A stretch of 64,000 bases of DNA from Gymnopus androsaceus JB14. Lineage: Eukaryota; Basidiomycota; Agaricomycetes; Agaricales; Omphalotaceae. Below are positions 23,063 to 35,300 of the stretch, one piece after another; the stretch's first letter is position 1, and each line of letters begins with the position of its first letter. The notes beneath the pieces were generated by a model. It searched no databases. It was not told where the DNA came from and saw only the letters and a program-made list of their open reading frames with translations. The stretch lies in assembly GCA_009733575.1 (NCBI GenBank), contig ML769454.1, forward strand, positions 62,001 to 126,000, written 5' to 3'. Made by a program: the position numbers and the translations under genes.

Positions 23063-24494
23063 TCACTTCATCAGATGTAAAAAGCCTCGATGCAGGGTGT
23101 GCATTTCACGATCCGCAGTGGCGTACCAAATCATTGTAGCCCCAATAGCCACACGATCGTTACTTCGCATTCGGGGTCTGCCAGCTGGTGTTTTGTAGGC
23201 GACAACTGAGAGGTATTTGGAAGCAGCTGTCCTGAATGCCACCTTGACTTTGGTATTACATTCCTCCCAAGGCTTATAGCTGCCAAAGTCCAGATGTTCG
23301 AAAGTATCGACTAAGCTCAGAACTTGAAGCGAAGAAAAGCACGAAAGTGAGGTGATGAGTTCGTCCTATGGGCATGAAGGCTATTTATTACAAAAACAGA
23401 GAATCATGAAGGGAAAGAAACGCACAATCGAGGCAGAGGTATACTCAACAGTCAGTGTAGTGATCTGAGGAAATGAAGACTGCACAAGATCCATGACTCG
23501 TCCTGAAGACCACTCCCAAATGCCAAGTGCATCCCAGTCACATAGCCAGTCGCGCGCGGCTGATGTGCTTCGAGTAACGAGAAAAACCAAAGATGTCTAC
23601 GTCAAGCTCTTCTCGAGACGAATCTCATCCATGAAATCGGCCACAAAATCAAAATTTTTAATCGGAATCGAATGATCTACGATCCACTGATAATTCGTGA
23701 AACTAATGTTTTCGCAAAATGAGGGTGTGCTCGCGTAAATTCGGCGAGCCACGATAAGACAATAGCGAGTGACATCGTCCATTGTTAGTTGGAGTTCGCA
23801 GAGACCATGGAATTTTCGGGTTCCAAAGGATTCATCCAGGAGCTCAGGCTGATTTATGACAATCTGTGTCAACTGCATTCCTTGGGAAAGACATGACTTG
23901 AGAGTTTCATCATGGCCATCATCACTCTCGGTAGAGACGAGCGTAACTTTCGCTAGGTCCAAGAGACCCGAAGTACGAGGTAAGCATTCCAACGAGTAAA
24001 TGACGACAGTCTTTAGAGGGTGCTGTTGTATGACAGCGAGCAGTGTCAGGTCGATGTTGACCTCAGTCAGGATGAGTTGCGAAAGACTTTGTAGATGAGA
24101 AAGAAGTTGGGATATGGTATCAGTCTCTTTCCTGTGTACCTTTACTGCCAGTTTCGCTTTTCATGATGTGGAGTGTGCTGGACTTGCTCGGTGAGTGAAA
24201 ATGACCGAGTTTCAAATAGAGCGTTCATACCGAATAGATGCAGCAAGATCTGCATTGGCAACGCATGTGTCTCTGAGGCGCTCTAAATCTTCGGTGTTAT
24301 GTAGTATTTTGACATAACCAAAGAGAAAAGGCAAGCAGACTCGTCGAAATTGACGACTTGCTAAAGACAAGGGAATGATTTCGTCAGTAGCACATTTATC
24401 ACGATATGTGAACAGTTGGCGCTCTATAAATTGGGGGTTATTAGGAAAGGTATCGGACGACTTGAAGAATGAGCTCTTCAGGTAACTTGAACAT
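23063..24494 (-). CDS. F-box protein with LRR-like C-terminal region, possibly degenerate
   Basis: On the minus strand ATG 24494 starts MFKLPEELILQVVRYL, an F-box first helix, and IIPLSLASRQFRRVCLPFLF follows in another frame; a short intron or a single indel near 24440 is needed. After an intron (24132-24230) come Leu-rich repeats such as QLLSHLQSLSQLILTEV. A TAG at about 23596 interrupts this frame unless a 33-nt intron is removed. The last exon begins DELITSLSCFSSLQVLSL after a canonical GTGCGT-AG intron and ends at 23063. F-box proteins recruit substrates to SCF ubiquitin ligases through Skp1. The family is highly expanded and often pseudogenised in basidiomycetes. Function and intactness are uncertain. 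Confidence 0.6.
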
Positions 24495-24627
24495 GGCAGC
24501 TACCTGTGAGTGAAAAACTCCTCACGTGGAAGCAATACAGATGACCGGTCTAATTTGTACCGGTTTTGCTCACTGTCATGCATAAAGTTCTGCTCCTCCA
24601 ACTTCCTTTCTTCCTTGACATCCAGTC
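24495..24627. promoter_or_regulatory. Short divergent promoter with CACGTG E-box
   Basis: Only 133 bp separate the ATGs of the divergent F-box-like and kinase-like genes. The palindromic CACGTG at 24523-24528, a binding core for bHLH factors, sits in this gap and could serve both genes. Confidence 0.4.
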
Positions 24628-26047
24628 ATGTCCTCTTCAGACAAAAAAGTGGGAAGCGGTTACGGTGAAATCCGTGCGTCTATCGATGTCGACGCTCTCG
24701 AGAGTTATCTCGTCAAGAATTTGAAGGGTGTAAAGTTGCCTCTGGGAGTGAAACAGTTTAAAGTAAATCTTCATTCATTAGAATCGCTCATGAAGCTGAA
24801 GAATTTGCGCTCAGTTTGGACAATCGAATCCGACGTATTTCTTAACAGATGCCAAGTACGCTGCCTAGGTTTCTACTCGGCAAATGCTCACAACTTATCC
24901 AGCCAGAAACGCTATGTCCTCCGCAAGAAACCAGCCGGAGAACTGCTCTCCAAAACCGCACACCAAGTCGAGCGTGAATACGCCGTCTTGCACGCTTTAC
25001 ACAAGTACAACCTCCGCTCAACCACCCCCGCCTCCTCCCGCGTCCCAGTTCCGGAACCATATGTCCTCTGTACAGATACCTCCATTCTCGGTACTCCATT
25101 CTACGTCATGCAGTTCCTCGACGGTCGTATATTCGAAGATGCCCGTCTCCTTGAGCTAACACCGAAAGACCGCGAAGAATGCTGGTTAAGCACCATCCAC
25201 GCCCTCACTGCCCTCTCTTCCATCGACCCTTCAGACGTGGGTTTAGGCGACTACGGTCCCCCGCAAGCCTACTTCCCCCGTCAACTCCGCGCATTCTCCA
25301 AAATCGCGCAAGTGCAAGGTGCTACACGAGATATTGACACAAACGAGCCTGTACAGCAAATTCCCTTCTGCGAACCGATGTTACGTTGGTTTCAAGCGCA
25401 TCTTCCAGATGAAAGTGGGCTTGGAAGAAGGATCGTTCATGGGGATTATAAACTCGATAATTTGGTCTTCCACCCAACGGAGAATAGGGTTATAGGGATA
25501 TTAGATTGGGAGCTGAGTACACTAGGAAGTCCGCTGGCAGATTTTGCGAACTTGACACAGCCGTGGAGTATTAAACCAGATGACGTGCCGGATGTGGGCG
25601 TGTTTAAGGAAAATGTGAGGGCGTTCAAGGGTGTGCCCACTAACACCAAGACTGGTCCTGGTACCGGTGATGGGGTCGCTCCGATACAGCTCGACGTCTT
25701 GGAAAGGGAGTATTGTAGACGTTTAAAGATAGAATATCCGTTGAGGGATATTGTGTTTGTGAGAAGTTGGATGTTGTTTAGGGTTAGTTCATTTCTTCCA
25801 CTCATTCTCGCCTTTCATTGAGTTACTGCTTACGATTGCTTATTCTTAGGGAAGCATTATCTCGCAAGGAATCGCCGCCCGAGCTGCCCGTCGCCAAGCT
25901 TCTTCAGCCAACGCAGCTCAGTATGCGACGTCGGTGGAGTTTCATGGTGGGCTTGCAAGGAAGATTATTATTGAAGCCGGGGATTTAGGGGTCGGGGATG
26001 AGTTGTTGAAGGAGAAGGAGAATGGAGAGGCAAAGCCAAAGCTCTAG
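24628..26047 (+). CDS. ACAD10/11-type phosphotransferase (APH fold)
   Basis: Four exons (24628-24762, 24815-24855, 24903-25782, 25850-26047) give ~417 aa. The small second exon restores FGQSNPTYFLT before QKRYVLRKKPAGELL (nucleotide-binding lobe with the Lys). The catalytic Brenner-type motif HGDYKLDNLVFHP and the metal-binding ILDWELSTLGSPLADFANL are intact. The family is the stand-alone version of the kinase domain at the N-terminus of animal ACAD10/ACAD11, which phosphorylates 4-hydroxy fatty acyl-CoAs; a similar role in hydroxy-fatty-acid breakdown is an inference. No targeting sequence is obvious. It shares a short divergent promoter with the F-box-like gene. Confidence 0.88.
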
Positions 26048-26723
26048 TCGGGCTGTATGCATGTAACATTTATTTTTCAAATGCCATCGTAACACGATAA
26101 ATTTGCAGTATCAGCAGCGTGGGCTCCGGATTCAAAGTTGGATGGCGCCAGCTGAAGTTCCTTTCCATTATAATTATTTACGCAACGCTGTATCTTCGAA
26201 AAGTCCCAGGTATAAGAAGTTCTCGGATTGTTATCTAGCCAAAGAGGCGTTGAGTTGGTCAAAGCTGAAGTTATCAATCCGTTTTGGTCCCGAAAATAGG
26301 TCAACGACTGAGTGGAACCAAAGTACATCGGGCGCAGCATTCGGCTCGTTTTCTCGTTAATTGCTCACAGGTTTAATGAGATACGCTCAAGCCCCGTCGG
26401 TGTCGGGGACACAATCTTGGACACAATCTTCCCCGGCGACAATTCGACGGACGTGTATATAAAGTGGAGAGTCGAACTTCGAATAATGAGGATCATATGC
26501 ATTGACATTATTTTAAGAGTAAAGTATATACCTATCCAAATGTACGTATAGAAATAGACACAAGATTCAAGAAAACTATACAGAAACAAAGAAATTACTA
26601 CGGACACAAAGGAGTCGTATGATAGAGCTTTCGAGTTGAAAGTAGAGTCTGGAAAAATGAAAGAAAATGAGTCGTATCAGAGTCACAAATCGCGCAACAA
26701 ATGCTTACCTTCAAACCTCTCTC
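26048..26723. other. Intergenic region between convergent genes
   Basis: This is the 3' side of both the kinase gene and the minus-strand cysteine-rich gene. Opposed open frames at 26077-26607 are antisense to each other and carry no motif. I see nothing else. Confidence 0.4.
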
Positions 26724-27741
26724 TCATTGCCAAGGTTTTTCCTTCAGAGCCAACAGGAGCGATGCGTCGTTGAAAGCTTCTGGATGAGCAACAAGCGTCT
26801 CCCTCACGATGGTCTTCTCCTCTGGCGTGCCGAAAAAGACGTCGTTGGCGCTGTAGTACAGGAGATCGTATGCGGCCTCTATGCGTCTCTCTGCATCGTT
26901 CGATGAAGTCGAAGGCCCGGGGATCTGCGAGGACTAGTACTGTCAGTATACCGATAGGAACTTAAGGAAGAATAGGAAATGATACGCACGATAGGTAACG
27001 CGTCAACATCCATCATGTCCTCATCATCGTCTTCCTCCTCCAAGTACTTGTCCACGGAAGCCTTGTTCTCCTTCTGCTCCAAGTTCTTTTCCGCCTTATT
27101 CATCCAACAAGTATTCTGGTGCTTGGCCCAATTGTGCCACTGATAGGTGGTCTTGTTGTCGAGACTGCACTTTAAGCCACAGCGACAAGTGGCACTCCAC
27201 TGAGTGAACCTGACTATCTTCGGTCGCTCCTCTAAGAAGCGGATGATGCGGTTCGATCTCCCCGGTTCTGTTCTTTGGATCTGGAGGTGGGTTTTGCTGC
27301 AATGCTTCTCTCCATAGCTCAGCTTTTCGATCGATGAGCATTTGGTTTTGAGATGTAGAGGCAGAGGGTGGTTGAGAGCCTGTAGAAGGCAGCTGAACCG
27401 TAGTTTGGTTCCGAGTACGGATTGTAGACAGAGAGGGCATTTAGGATAATGACGGATGGTAAGACGACGAGAAGCGTCTCGAGACTGGCTGATGAGGAAA
27501 ATGCGAGTGGGGCAACTGTGTTCTGCAAGCCGGCTTTTATATGGTACCCTGATGGGCACGAATGATTTGCTGGTTCATTGACGCCAAAAGTAGAAAATGC
27601 TTTGATACTGTGGACATTAATGATAATCCACTTGTATTCAATAGAGCAGATCTTATTGTTCTGCACGTTTGTACCTTTTCGTAGCGGGAAATGACCAAAT
27701 TTCGAGAATTGACGATCGAGCTGTGGACCTTTATGGGCCAT
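26724..27741 (-). CDS. Uncharacterised cysteine-rich protein (C-x-C ... H-x4-C region)
   Basis: The minus strand encodes QWSATCRCGLKCSLDNKTTY, then WHNWAKHQNTC: spaced Cys and His residues that suggest a zinc-binding site, in a pattern I associate with a family of basidiomycete hypothetical proteins. An acidic stretch and an intron follow (donor GTGCGT after DVDALPI, acceptor near 26937), and the last exon ends EAFNDASLLLALKEKPWQ at 26724. Upstream, PSTGSQPPSASTSQNQ and RKAELWREALQQNPPPDPKN also look coding but lie in a different frame, so an indel near 27240 is likely. The N-terminus MAHKGPQLDRQFSKFG (ATG 27741) is plausible but its connection is unsure. Function unknown. Confidence 0.45.
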
Positions 27742-28264
27742 GATGGAGTACCGGAGTACCGGATTAGGTTACGGATTTAATGGAACAATAGACTACGTTG
27801 CTACCGCCACAGTTATATGGTGATGGAATACATCCAGAAATTCTTGGACGCGGGCTTTGACTATCCACAGTCATCAGAGCTGTGCAAGCGGATTACTAGC
27901 CAGATTGTGGCCCAGATCATCTTGAAGAGTAGACTGGGAACAATAGTCAGTACAGTACTTACATTAGAACATATAGCGTGTCGTAGATTGGCAGTAAGTA
28001 AGATCTTAGGTCGAGTAGCTCAAGCGGTTCCTTAAGTTTTGAGTCATGTTACATTCCTCTAGCTTCATTCTCACTAAATACCTCCCTTGTATGCTACTTT
28101 CTGGGTTTAGTGAAGCAGCAACGAGCGCAGCCGGTCAAAGCTGTCTATATCAACCACGTTGCTAACCCCGTGATATACGTCGCCACGTCTTCTTCCTCAT
28201 CATCATCTCAATATTCACGAGTCACACCCATCCATTGTGAATACGCGCTGCGCTCCTTTTCGTC
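27742..28264. other. Intergenic region between divergent genes
   Basis: This holds the promoters of the minus-strand cysteine-rich gene and of ALG12. A 72-codon ORF at 27817-28035 has no supporting motif and I do not call it. Confidence 0.4.
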
Positions 28265-30330
28265 ATGTCTTTCGCCCTCGACGCGCTTATCGTCCTCACA
28301 GGATGGACGCACGTTCTGCTCGCTCCGTATACCAAGGTTGAAGAAAGCTTCAATCTGCATGCGGTACATGATTCCTTACTGCATGGAGTTGTAAATTTGG
28401 ATAATGTGTGTCTTCAAAGTATCTTACTACTTTCTTTCTCTGACCTCTTTTTAACTGTAGTATGATCATTTCACCTTCCCTGGTGTAGTCCCCCGAACAT
28501 TTATAGGAAGTGTTCTGCTAGCCTGGATATCAAATCCAGTGATTCAAGCCGCGACTTCAGTCGGATTGGTTACAGATAAATTCGACTTGCAAATAATCGG
28601 TGTGTATCCTCCAATATTAGAGATTCAAAAGTCTGATTCGTCCTAGTCCGTCTAGTTTTATCCACACTCAACGCCTTCGGACTCTGCTTTCTCCGGAGAG
28701 CCGTTTCGCGTCGCTTTGGACGTCCGACAAGTCTTTTATTCACCATTATTACCACAACGCAATTCCACATACCTTTCTGGATGGGACGGACACTTCCGAA
28801 TATGTTTGCGATGCTTCCCGGTGAGCCACTTGCTCCTTTGCGTACTCCCTTCTTTACCTTATTCCAGTCCGTAGTCAACGTTGCTTCCGCCCTGCTTCTA
28901 TCCCGCCATCCTAGTTCAACAAAACCCTCTCCAAGGTCTATCTATACTGCGATAATACTCTTGACATCAACGGCAGTCGTCTTTCGTGCAGAGATTGCTC
29001 TGCTTCTTGCGCCGCTGGTACTGCAAGCTCTGGTACTGAGATATATTTCATTCGTTCAAGTGGTCAAAGTCGGAATGGTGTCAGGATTGGCATCGATAGG
29101 TAGTTACCCTTCCTGACTTCACTGACGATGCTAATTTGATTCGTAGCATTGACTACTGCTGTTGATTCGTACTTTTGGAGAACGCTCGTATGGCCAGAGT
29201 TTGCCGGAATCTACTTCAACGTTGTAGAAGGAAAGAGCTCTGAATGGGGTGTGCGTACTTTCATCGTCTTGATACTCAATTTACTAAATGTCCATGAATA
29301 GACTTCTCCACCCTTGACCTACTTCATCTCGTCCCTCCCCAAGCTATTACTCACTGCTTTTCCTTTATCAATCCTCGGATTTTTCATGGATTCTCGTATC
29401 CGAGAGGCACTTACACCCCATATTGCATTCGTTGCTTTGATCAGCCTGTTGGCGCACAAGGAGTGGCGGTTCATCATTTATGTGGTTCCGGTCTTTAACA
29501 TCGCAGCTGCAAGAGCAGGAAGGTGGATGTACGGTTGTTTCTTCTTTTATGTGTTTTCTTCGCTCACTCACTATACTATTTCATACAGGTTATCTCAACG
29601 AAAGTCAACATTCCTCGGACGTCTTTTATTCCTCGTCTTCTGGTCCATGATCCTGGTCAATACCGGTGCAACCATAATGGGGACAATAACTTCGATGGCA
29701 AATTATCCAGGTGGGGAGGCGTTGATGCGCTTTACAGAGTCGTATTCCTCGTCAAAAGGTATGAATTACTGTCGTTTCTATTAACTCGATCCTGTTCTCT
29801 TTTCTTACATGCTTCTTGCAGGCGTTCCCGTTCATATATCATCCCCTCTTCACGTCCACATATCCAATCTCGCCGCCCAAACTGGCGCCTCCCTCTTTCT
29901 CCAAGTCCACGCACCACCGTTCGCTTCTCGCTCCACGTTCTGCCCACATCCTTCCCCTGGATCACCAGCAAATTGCTTTACACCGGTTTACGACAAAACC
30001 GAGAATATGACGCTCGAGGAGCTCACTGGTTCGCATGAGGTTACCCATCTAATATCGGAATGGAGTCCGCTGGAGATGAACAGCCGAATGCGTGTTTGGA
30101 GGCTGTTGAGTGGTGATGGTGATTCTTTTGATGATACGCAAGGCGCAGATGCCCAATCCAATGTCAACGGAGCTGGAGTTATCACTGCGTACGCAGGTTT
30201 GCAAGTCAATCGGGACGCGCTGAATGCATTGAAAGGGTTGAGGTTCGGAGAGGCTGGTAAGTTACTGAGTGAGAAGGGTCTGGTGTGGATGCGGAAGAAA
30301 CCGGTATTGTGGATCTATGGACGAAGGTAA
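28265..30330 (+). CDS. ALG12: Dolichyl-P-Man:Man7GlcNAc2-PP-dolichol alpha-1,6-mannosyltransferase
   Basis: Eight exons (28265-28405, 28461-28599, 28647-28820, 28875-29099, 29147-29250, 29302-29522, 29589-29758, 29822-30330) give ~560 aa. The GT-C-fold motif PYTKVEESFNLHAVHD lies in the first lumenal loop, followed by FPGVVPRTF, several hydrophobic helices, FWRTLVWPEFAGIYFNVVEG and HKEWRFIIYVVPVFNIAAAR. The enzyme adds the eighth mannose to the lipid-linked oligosaccharide in the ER lumen for N-glycosylation. The last ~170 residues after GVPVHISSPLH are a soluble lumenal tail. All introns are GT-AG and the gene looks intact. A decayed second copy of its middle part lies at 31413-32193. Confidence 0.93.
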
Positions 30331-30387
30331 TAGGATAGGGTTATACACGTAGTGTTCAAACTTCACTGCTTCGGCTCCGTACAACTC

Positions 30388-30540
30388 AATTCCAGTCCAA
30401 CATTTGAACACTGTTCTTTGCACCACCTTAGCCGGTGTATGTTTATCGGGACTCCTATCCATTAGCGACTTTTAGCCTTACACTGCTGGATACGCATGAA
30501 GGTTCACTTCTTTAAGCTAAAATCTCGGTTTTTGGCCCTC
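30388..30540 (+). pseudogene. Fragment of the ABC transporter's third exon (duplication relic)
   Basis: About 150 bp here match 32877-33026, inside an early exon of the ABC transporter, almost base for base. The copy carries an extra base (ttagCcggt) and substitutions that create stops, so it is not coding. It sits 58 bp after the ALG12 stop, the place the transporter would occupy if ALG12 and the transporter had been duplicated as a unit. Confidence 0.85.
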
Positions 30541-30630
30541 GGTGTACAACTTGCAGCAAGACTCAAGCAAGACTTGCAGTACTTAGATATATAAGCGCTC
30601 GCAAATGACGCTTGTTCTGACCCATCCAAT

Positions 30631-31354
30631 ATGTCTAGCAACTGGCCCGAAGAATTTCCCAACTCTGACTTGCTCATCTACATTCATCATGCACTCCACA
30701 ATCCCGTCAAGCAGAATGCATTTAGTTTGCCCCTTCGAAAGGAGCTGCTGAGGTCCTTGATCAGGTGTGCCAAGTTTTATTGCTCTACGCCGAGTTTGCT
30801 TTCATTCTCGTTATTCTAGCGTTGAGGAAGCTGCGGTCCAGTTTCAATCTTGTGCCCCAGGAATCTATCGAACCGCATGCTCATGGGCTCTTGCTTTCAA
30901 AACCGCTATGCTGGAGCGCACCTACGACCGTTACAACGATGCTCTTATAAAGCACAGCACCCCTACTGATCCAATGACTCGGCTAACTGGGACATACACA
31001 AAGCGACTTCCCTGCAGTCCATGCCGCGATCCACTTCACAAGATGGGCCAGCATATATGTCGGTGCGGTATCTATGAATCCGAGATTGATGGTTCGAGCT
31101 ACCGCCACCAACTTGCGTACCCAGTATCCCTTCCATGCTTGTACTATCCACGTAGGGAAGGTTGCTTGATGCCTGCCCAGTGGGTCCTGCGAAAGGAGAT
31201 AAGAGATCTCATGGGGATTCTTGAGCGGTCGAGGAACCCTATGACACAAGCACTGATAGACGAACGAATGAGGTATGGGTGGGAAGCTACGGGTCCTCTG
31301 GAGAGTCTGACTACCTTGTCAAACCTTGATAAGAAAGACTGGAAGAAATTGTAA
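30631..31354 (+). CDS. Hypothetical 222-aa protein with cysteine cluster
   Basis: Two exons (30631-30764, 30820-31354; GT-AG intron) encode a protein starting MSSNWPEEFPNSDLLIYIHH. Near the middle CSPCRDPLHKMGQHICRCG offers four cysteines in a C-x2-C ... C-x-C arrangement that could bind zinc; more cysteines follow. I see no signal peptide or membrane segment and do not recognise the family. The gene lies exactly between the two arms of the ALG12/ABC duplication, so it arrived with or after that event. The codon pattern is continuous and the intron well formed, so I think it is real. Confidence 0.6.
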
Positions 31355-31412
31355 ACTAACTTGTATCAATAAATCAGCTATATGACAATTCCGCCTTTCT
31401 ACTGCTCCCCCT

Positions 31413-32193
31413 TCCGAATATGTTTGCAATGCTCCCTGGTGAGCCACTAGCTCCTTTGCTCACTCACTTCCGAGTCTCTAGGTCTATCTATACTGTAATG
31501 ACATCACCGGCAGTCGTCTTTCGTGCAGAGATACCTCTGCTTCTTGCGCCGCTGGTACTACAGGCTCTGGTACTGAGATATATTTCATTCGTTCATGGCA
31601 TCGATAGGTAGCTACCCTTCCTGACTTATCAACTAACGACGCTAATTTCGATTCGTAGCATTGACTACTGCTGTTGATTCGTACTTCTGGAGAACGCTCG
31701 TATGGCCAGAGTTTGCCGGAATCTACTTCAACGTTGTAGAAGGAAAGAGCTCTGAATGGGGTGTGCCTACTTTCATCGTCTTGATACTCAATTTACTAAA
31801 TGTCCATGAATAGACTTCTCCACCCTTGACCTACTTCATCTCGTCCCTCTCCAAGCTATTACTCACTGCTTTTCCTTTATCAATCCTCGGATTTTTCATG
31901 GATTCCCGTATCCGAGAGGCACTTACACCCCATATTGCATTCGTTGCTTTGATCAGCTTGTTGGCGCATAAGGAGTGGCGGTTCATCATTTATGTGGTTC
32001 CGGTCTTTAACATCGCAGCTGCAAGAGCAGGTGCATGTGCGTTTTTTTTCTTCTTTTGCACGTTTTCTTCGCTCACTATACTATCTCATACACGTTGTCT
32101 CAACGAAAGTCAACATTCCTCGGACGCCTTTTATTCCTCGCCTTCTGGTCCAAAGGGAGGAGCAATGGTTCAAACTTCACTGCTTCGGCTCCG
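31413..32193 (+). pseudogene. ALG12: Truncated ALG12 copy
   Basis: The segment repeats ALG12 from the block CTTCCGAATATGTTTGC (28795 in the intact copy) to about 29652, including intron positions, at high identity. It lacks the 5' exons, has internal deletions (about 70 bp near 31472, about 25 bp near 31595) and lost the last exon: at 32151 the match stops and jumps to a 25-bp block that follows the ALG12 stop in the intact copy (30355-30379 versus 32169-32193). Readable pieces such as FWRTLVWPEFAGIYFNVVEG remain, but no full protein can be made. Confidence 0.9.
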
Positions 32194-32366
32194 GAAATGT
32201 GCCTTGCCAAGTGTATCTCTTTCCTCGGCAGCCCAGAGCATGAGCCATCTGATATCCTCTGATAACCTGCTTGACTCAATTTACTTTTCACACATGGTCG
32301 CTACCGATATACATAAGAGAACTTTCACGGACAAGATCTCAGTCGCACGCGTAATCTCCTGCCACC

Positions 32367-35300
32367 ATGGATTCTGCAATAGCCTTAAAGCCAGCTTTCT
32401 TCTATCCTCAGCCTAGGTTCCAGGACTTGGCGGGCTCATTGTATGTTTCTGATGGGTAAATAATCGTCAATGTAGATGTAATTTTGATCTTTTCACAGGG
32501 ATTCCTTCCTATTTTCTTCTTGTGTCGCGGTTGCTTCCGCTGCCCTACTGCTTCTACACGTTTCCATTTCTCGACTGACGCGTCCTCAAGACGATTCGGA
32601 CGCGTCAACTAGTCACGTCTCCACTCTCGGCGGTCCAGTCATCTTCGGATGTTACCTTGTTCGACTTGTGGCATGCTTTGCGCTCACCGGGATTGCCATC
32701 GTGCAATTATTGAAGGAGGAGGTGGAGCAATGGATTCGCGTCGCCTTGTTATGCATTTTCGTCTGTTACTTCAATTATAAATTTGTTTCGTTTGCAACTC
32801 AATCATGATCATAATACAGCTATATTCAACCCTACTGTCGCTCATATCCGTTTCAGCTAATTGGAGATGGAGTCAGAATTCCGTCCGACATTTGAACACT
32901 GTTCTTTGTGCTACCTTAGCGGTGTATGTTTATCGGGATTTCTATCCATTAGCGACTTTTAGCCTCACACCGCTGGATACGCATGAAGGTTCTCTTCTTT
33001 GGGTTAAAATCTCACTTTTGGCCCTCGCTGGAATTGTAATCCCTCTTGTCGTTCCCCGGAAATATGTCCCTGTCGACCCAACGGTTCGTTATGACTTCCA
33101 GAGACTGCATGTAGATGTCCCATTAATTCATATCTGGAGCAGAATCCGAAAATACCAAACCCGGAACAGACGTCCTCGTTGCTGTCCTGGCTTATGTACA
33201 GTTTTATGGATTCTGTCATTCTCAAAGCCTACCGTTCGCCCAATTTAGTCTACGAGGAAATTCCGCCGCTCTCAGATTCCGACTATGCCGATTACTTGAA
33301 GAAACAAAGCTTTCGTGTATGTACGTTAATCCTCTACTGCAGATTGAAATCCTAAGATCTACTCTGCAGTATCTCGACCCTACTATCGTCGTCAAGCGTC
33401 GAAACGCATTCTATTCTCTTCTCCTTATATTTCGAAAGGATTACGCCATAATATCAGTCCTTCTTACACTACAGTCCCTTCTGGATTTTGCGACCCCGAT
33501 CGGTATCAAGAATCTTCTAGGGTGCGTAGATACTTTCGTAGCAAAATCTTTTTGTTTTGAGTAGTATGATCTTGACAGCTATCTTGAAAACAACGGTAAC
33601 GGTGCTTTTTTCAAGCCCTGGGTCTGGATCGTCTGGCTCTTTGTCAGTCCAACGCTACAAACGATGGCATTGGAAAGCTATATATTCATTTCCGTGTGTG
33701 TTTTTTTCTGTGAATTTGAGATATACGATGATAAGTTTTTTCTTTGCAGAGACGCCAAGCTGTCCAGGGTGAAGCAATTCTCACCGAAATCATTCTCGAA
33801 CACGCTCTTAGGATGCGTGTTAAAGCAGAGACATCTGAAAAGGAATCTTCTGATGTTTCTTCTTCCCCTCCTGGGTCCGCAACACCTGCTCTCGATGATA
33901 CGACTATATCTGAGGTTGGAGAAAACTCTACTGAAGACGACCAACAACCTTCGCACTCCAAGTTATCTTCAGATGCCCATTCTGTGGATACGACCCTTCA
34001 CACGGGCTCATCAACCACTGTCGCTTCGTCTGCAAATCTCAAAAAGGATGCTAGCACGAAACCGTTGGCTCCTGTTCTGCTTACATCCACAGAGCCCTCG
34101 ACTGTGACAAACAAGCCCAAAATTGACACCAAGAATATCCTAGGGAAAGTAAATAACTTGATCACCACTGATCTGCAGAACATTACAGAAGGAAAGGAGG
34201 CTCTGCGTATGGTTATACAGGTGCCCATCCTAGTCACACTTGGTACTATTTTCTTGTACAACATTTTAGGATGGAGGTGAGATATTACCTTGATCCCTGG
34301 ATATATCTAATTTACGAAATTCCACTTCTTTGTAGTGCATTTGTTGGCCTAGCCATGACTGTGCTTTTGACTCCAATTCCTGGCCTTCTAGCCAAGTCGA
34401 TGCAGAGTTTACAGCAGACTAAGATGAAAAAGACTGATGCTCGTATACAAACGGTGACAGAGAGTATGCTGTGTTTTGAAGCTCCCACACCAGTATAGTT
34501 GATTGTTTTTGCTAGCCATGAACGTGTTGAGAATGGTCAAGGCGTTTGGGTGGCAAGCTATGATGAACGACAGGATCAAGAATACTCGGGAAGAGGAGAT
34601 CACATACATTGGCAAAATTCGCTTGTTCGATTTAGGTCTACAAATTGTCAAGTGAGTATTAGAAGTCTCGGTCCTTTGTCAATTTCGCTCACTTACAAAA
34701 ATTCGCAAGTCGCGTCATTCCTTCACTGACCATGTTAGCTACCTATGCTACTTATGTCGGTTGATCTTACTATACAATTTTCCTGCAAAATGGGCTAATG
34801 TGGGTTTAGACGGCGGTGATGAAGCAAGAGCTCTCTGCATCCAAGGTTTTCAGCAGTATGATTGTTTTTGAGAGGTTCGGCATGTGAGTACTAAAAATTC
34901 CCTAATTCTGCCCTTTGCGTCCTGAGTTCCTGCGTATCTGATGTTCATGTTTAGGTGGATGGGATGGTCTACATGGTTCATTGTCGAAAGTGTAATAGAT
35001 ATTCTCTAATGATTTCTAGACGTCTTGCTGAATGCCGTGTTCAGATAAAGGCCAAGGTGTCTCTCGATCGTATAACCGATTTTCTATATGAGGTACGCTT
35101 ATTCTTTCTGGCTCGCTTATTTAATCGTTTACCCTCACTTTCAGACTGAACTCGTTGACACATTCACTCAACACACCAGCGACAGTTTCTTACCTGTGTC
35201 AACTGAAGAGATAGGCTTCCGAGATGCTACCTTTAGCTGGTCGAACGATTGCTCTCAGGTCTCGCTGACTCCTTCAAGGCGGCAATTCTTGTTAAAAATC

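Noticed and set aside
22699..23139. 146-codon plus-strand ORF
   Set aside because: Its 3' part is antisense to the conserved last exon of the F-box-like gene and it has no domain.
34955..35045. Possible frameshift in the ABC transporter between FIVES and IKAKVSLDR
   Set aside because: An intron from GTAATA at 34992 to CAG at 35044 joins the two in frame.
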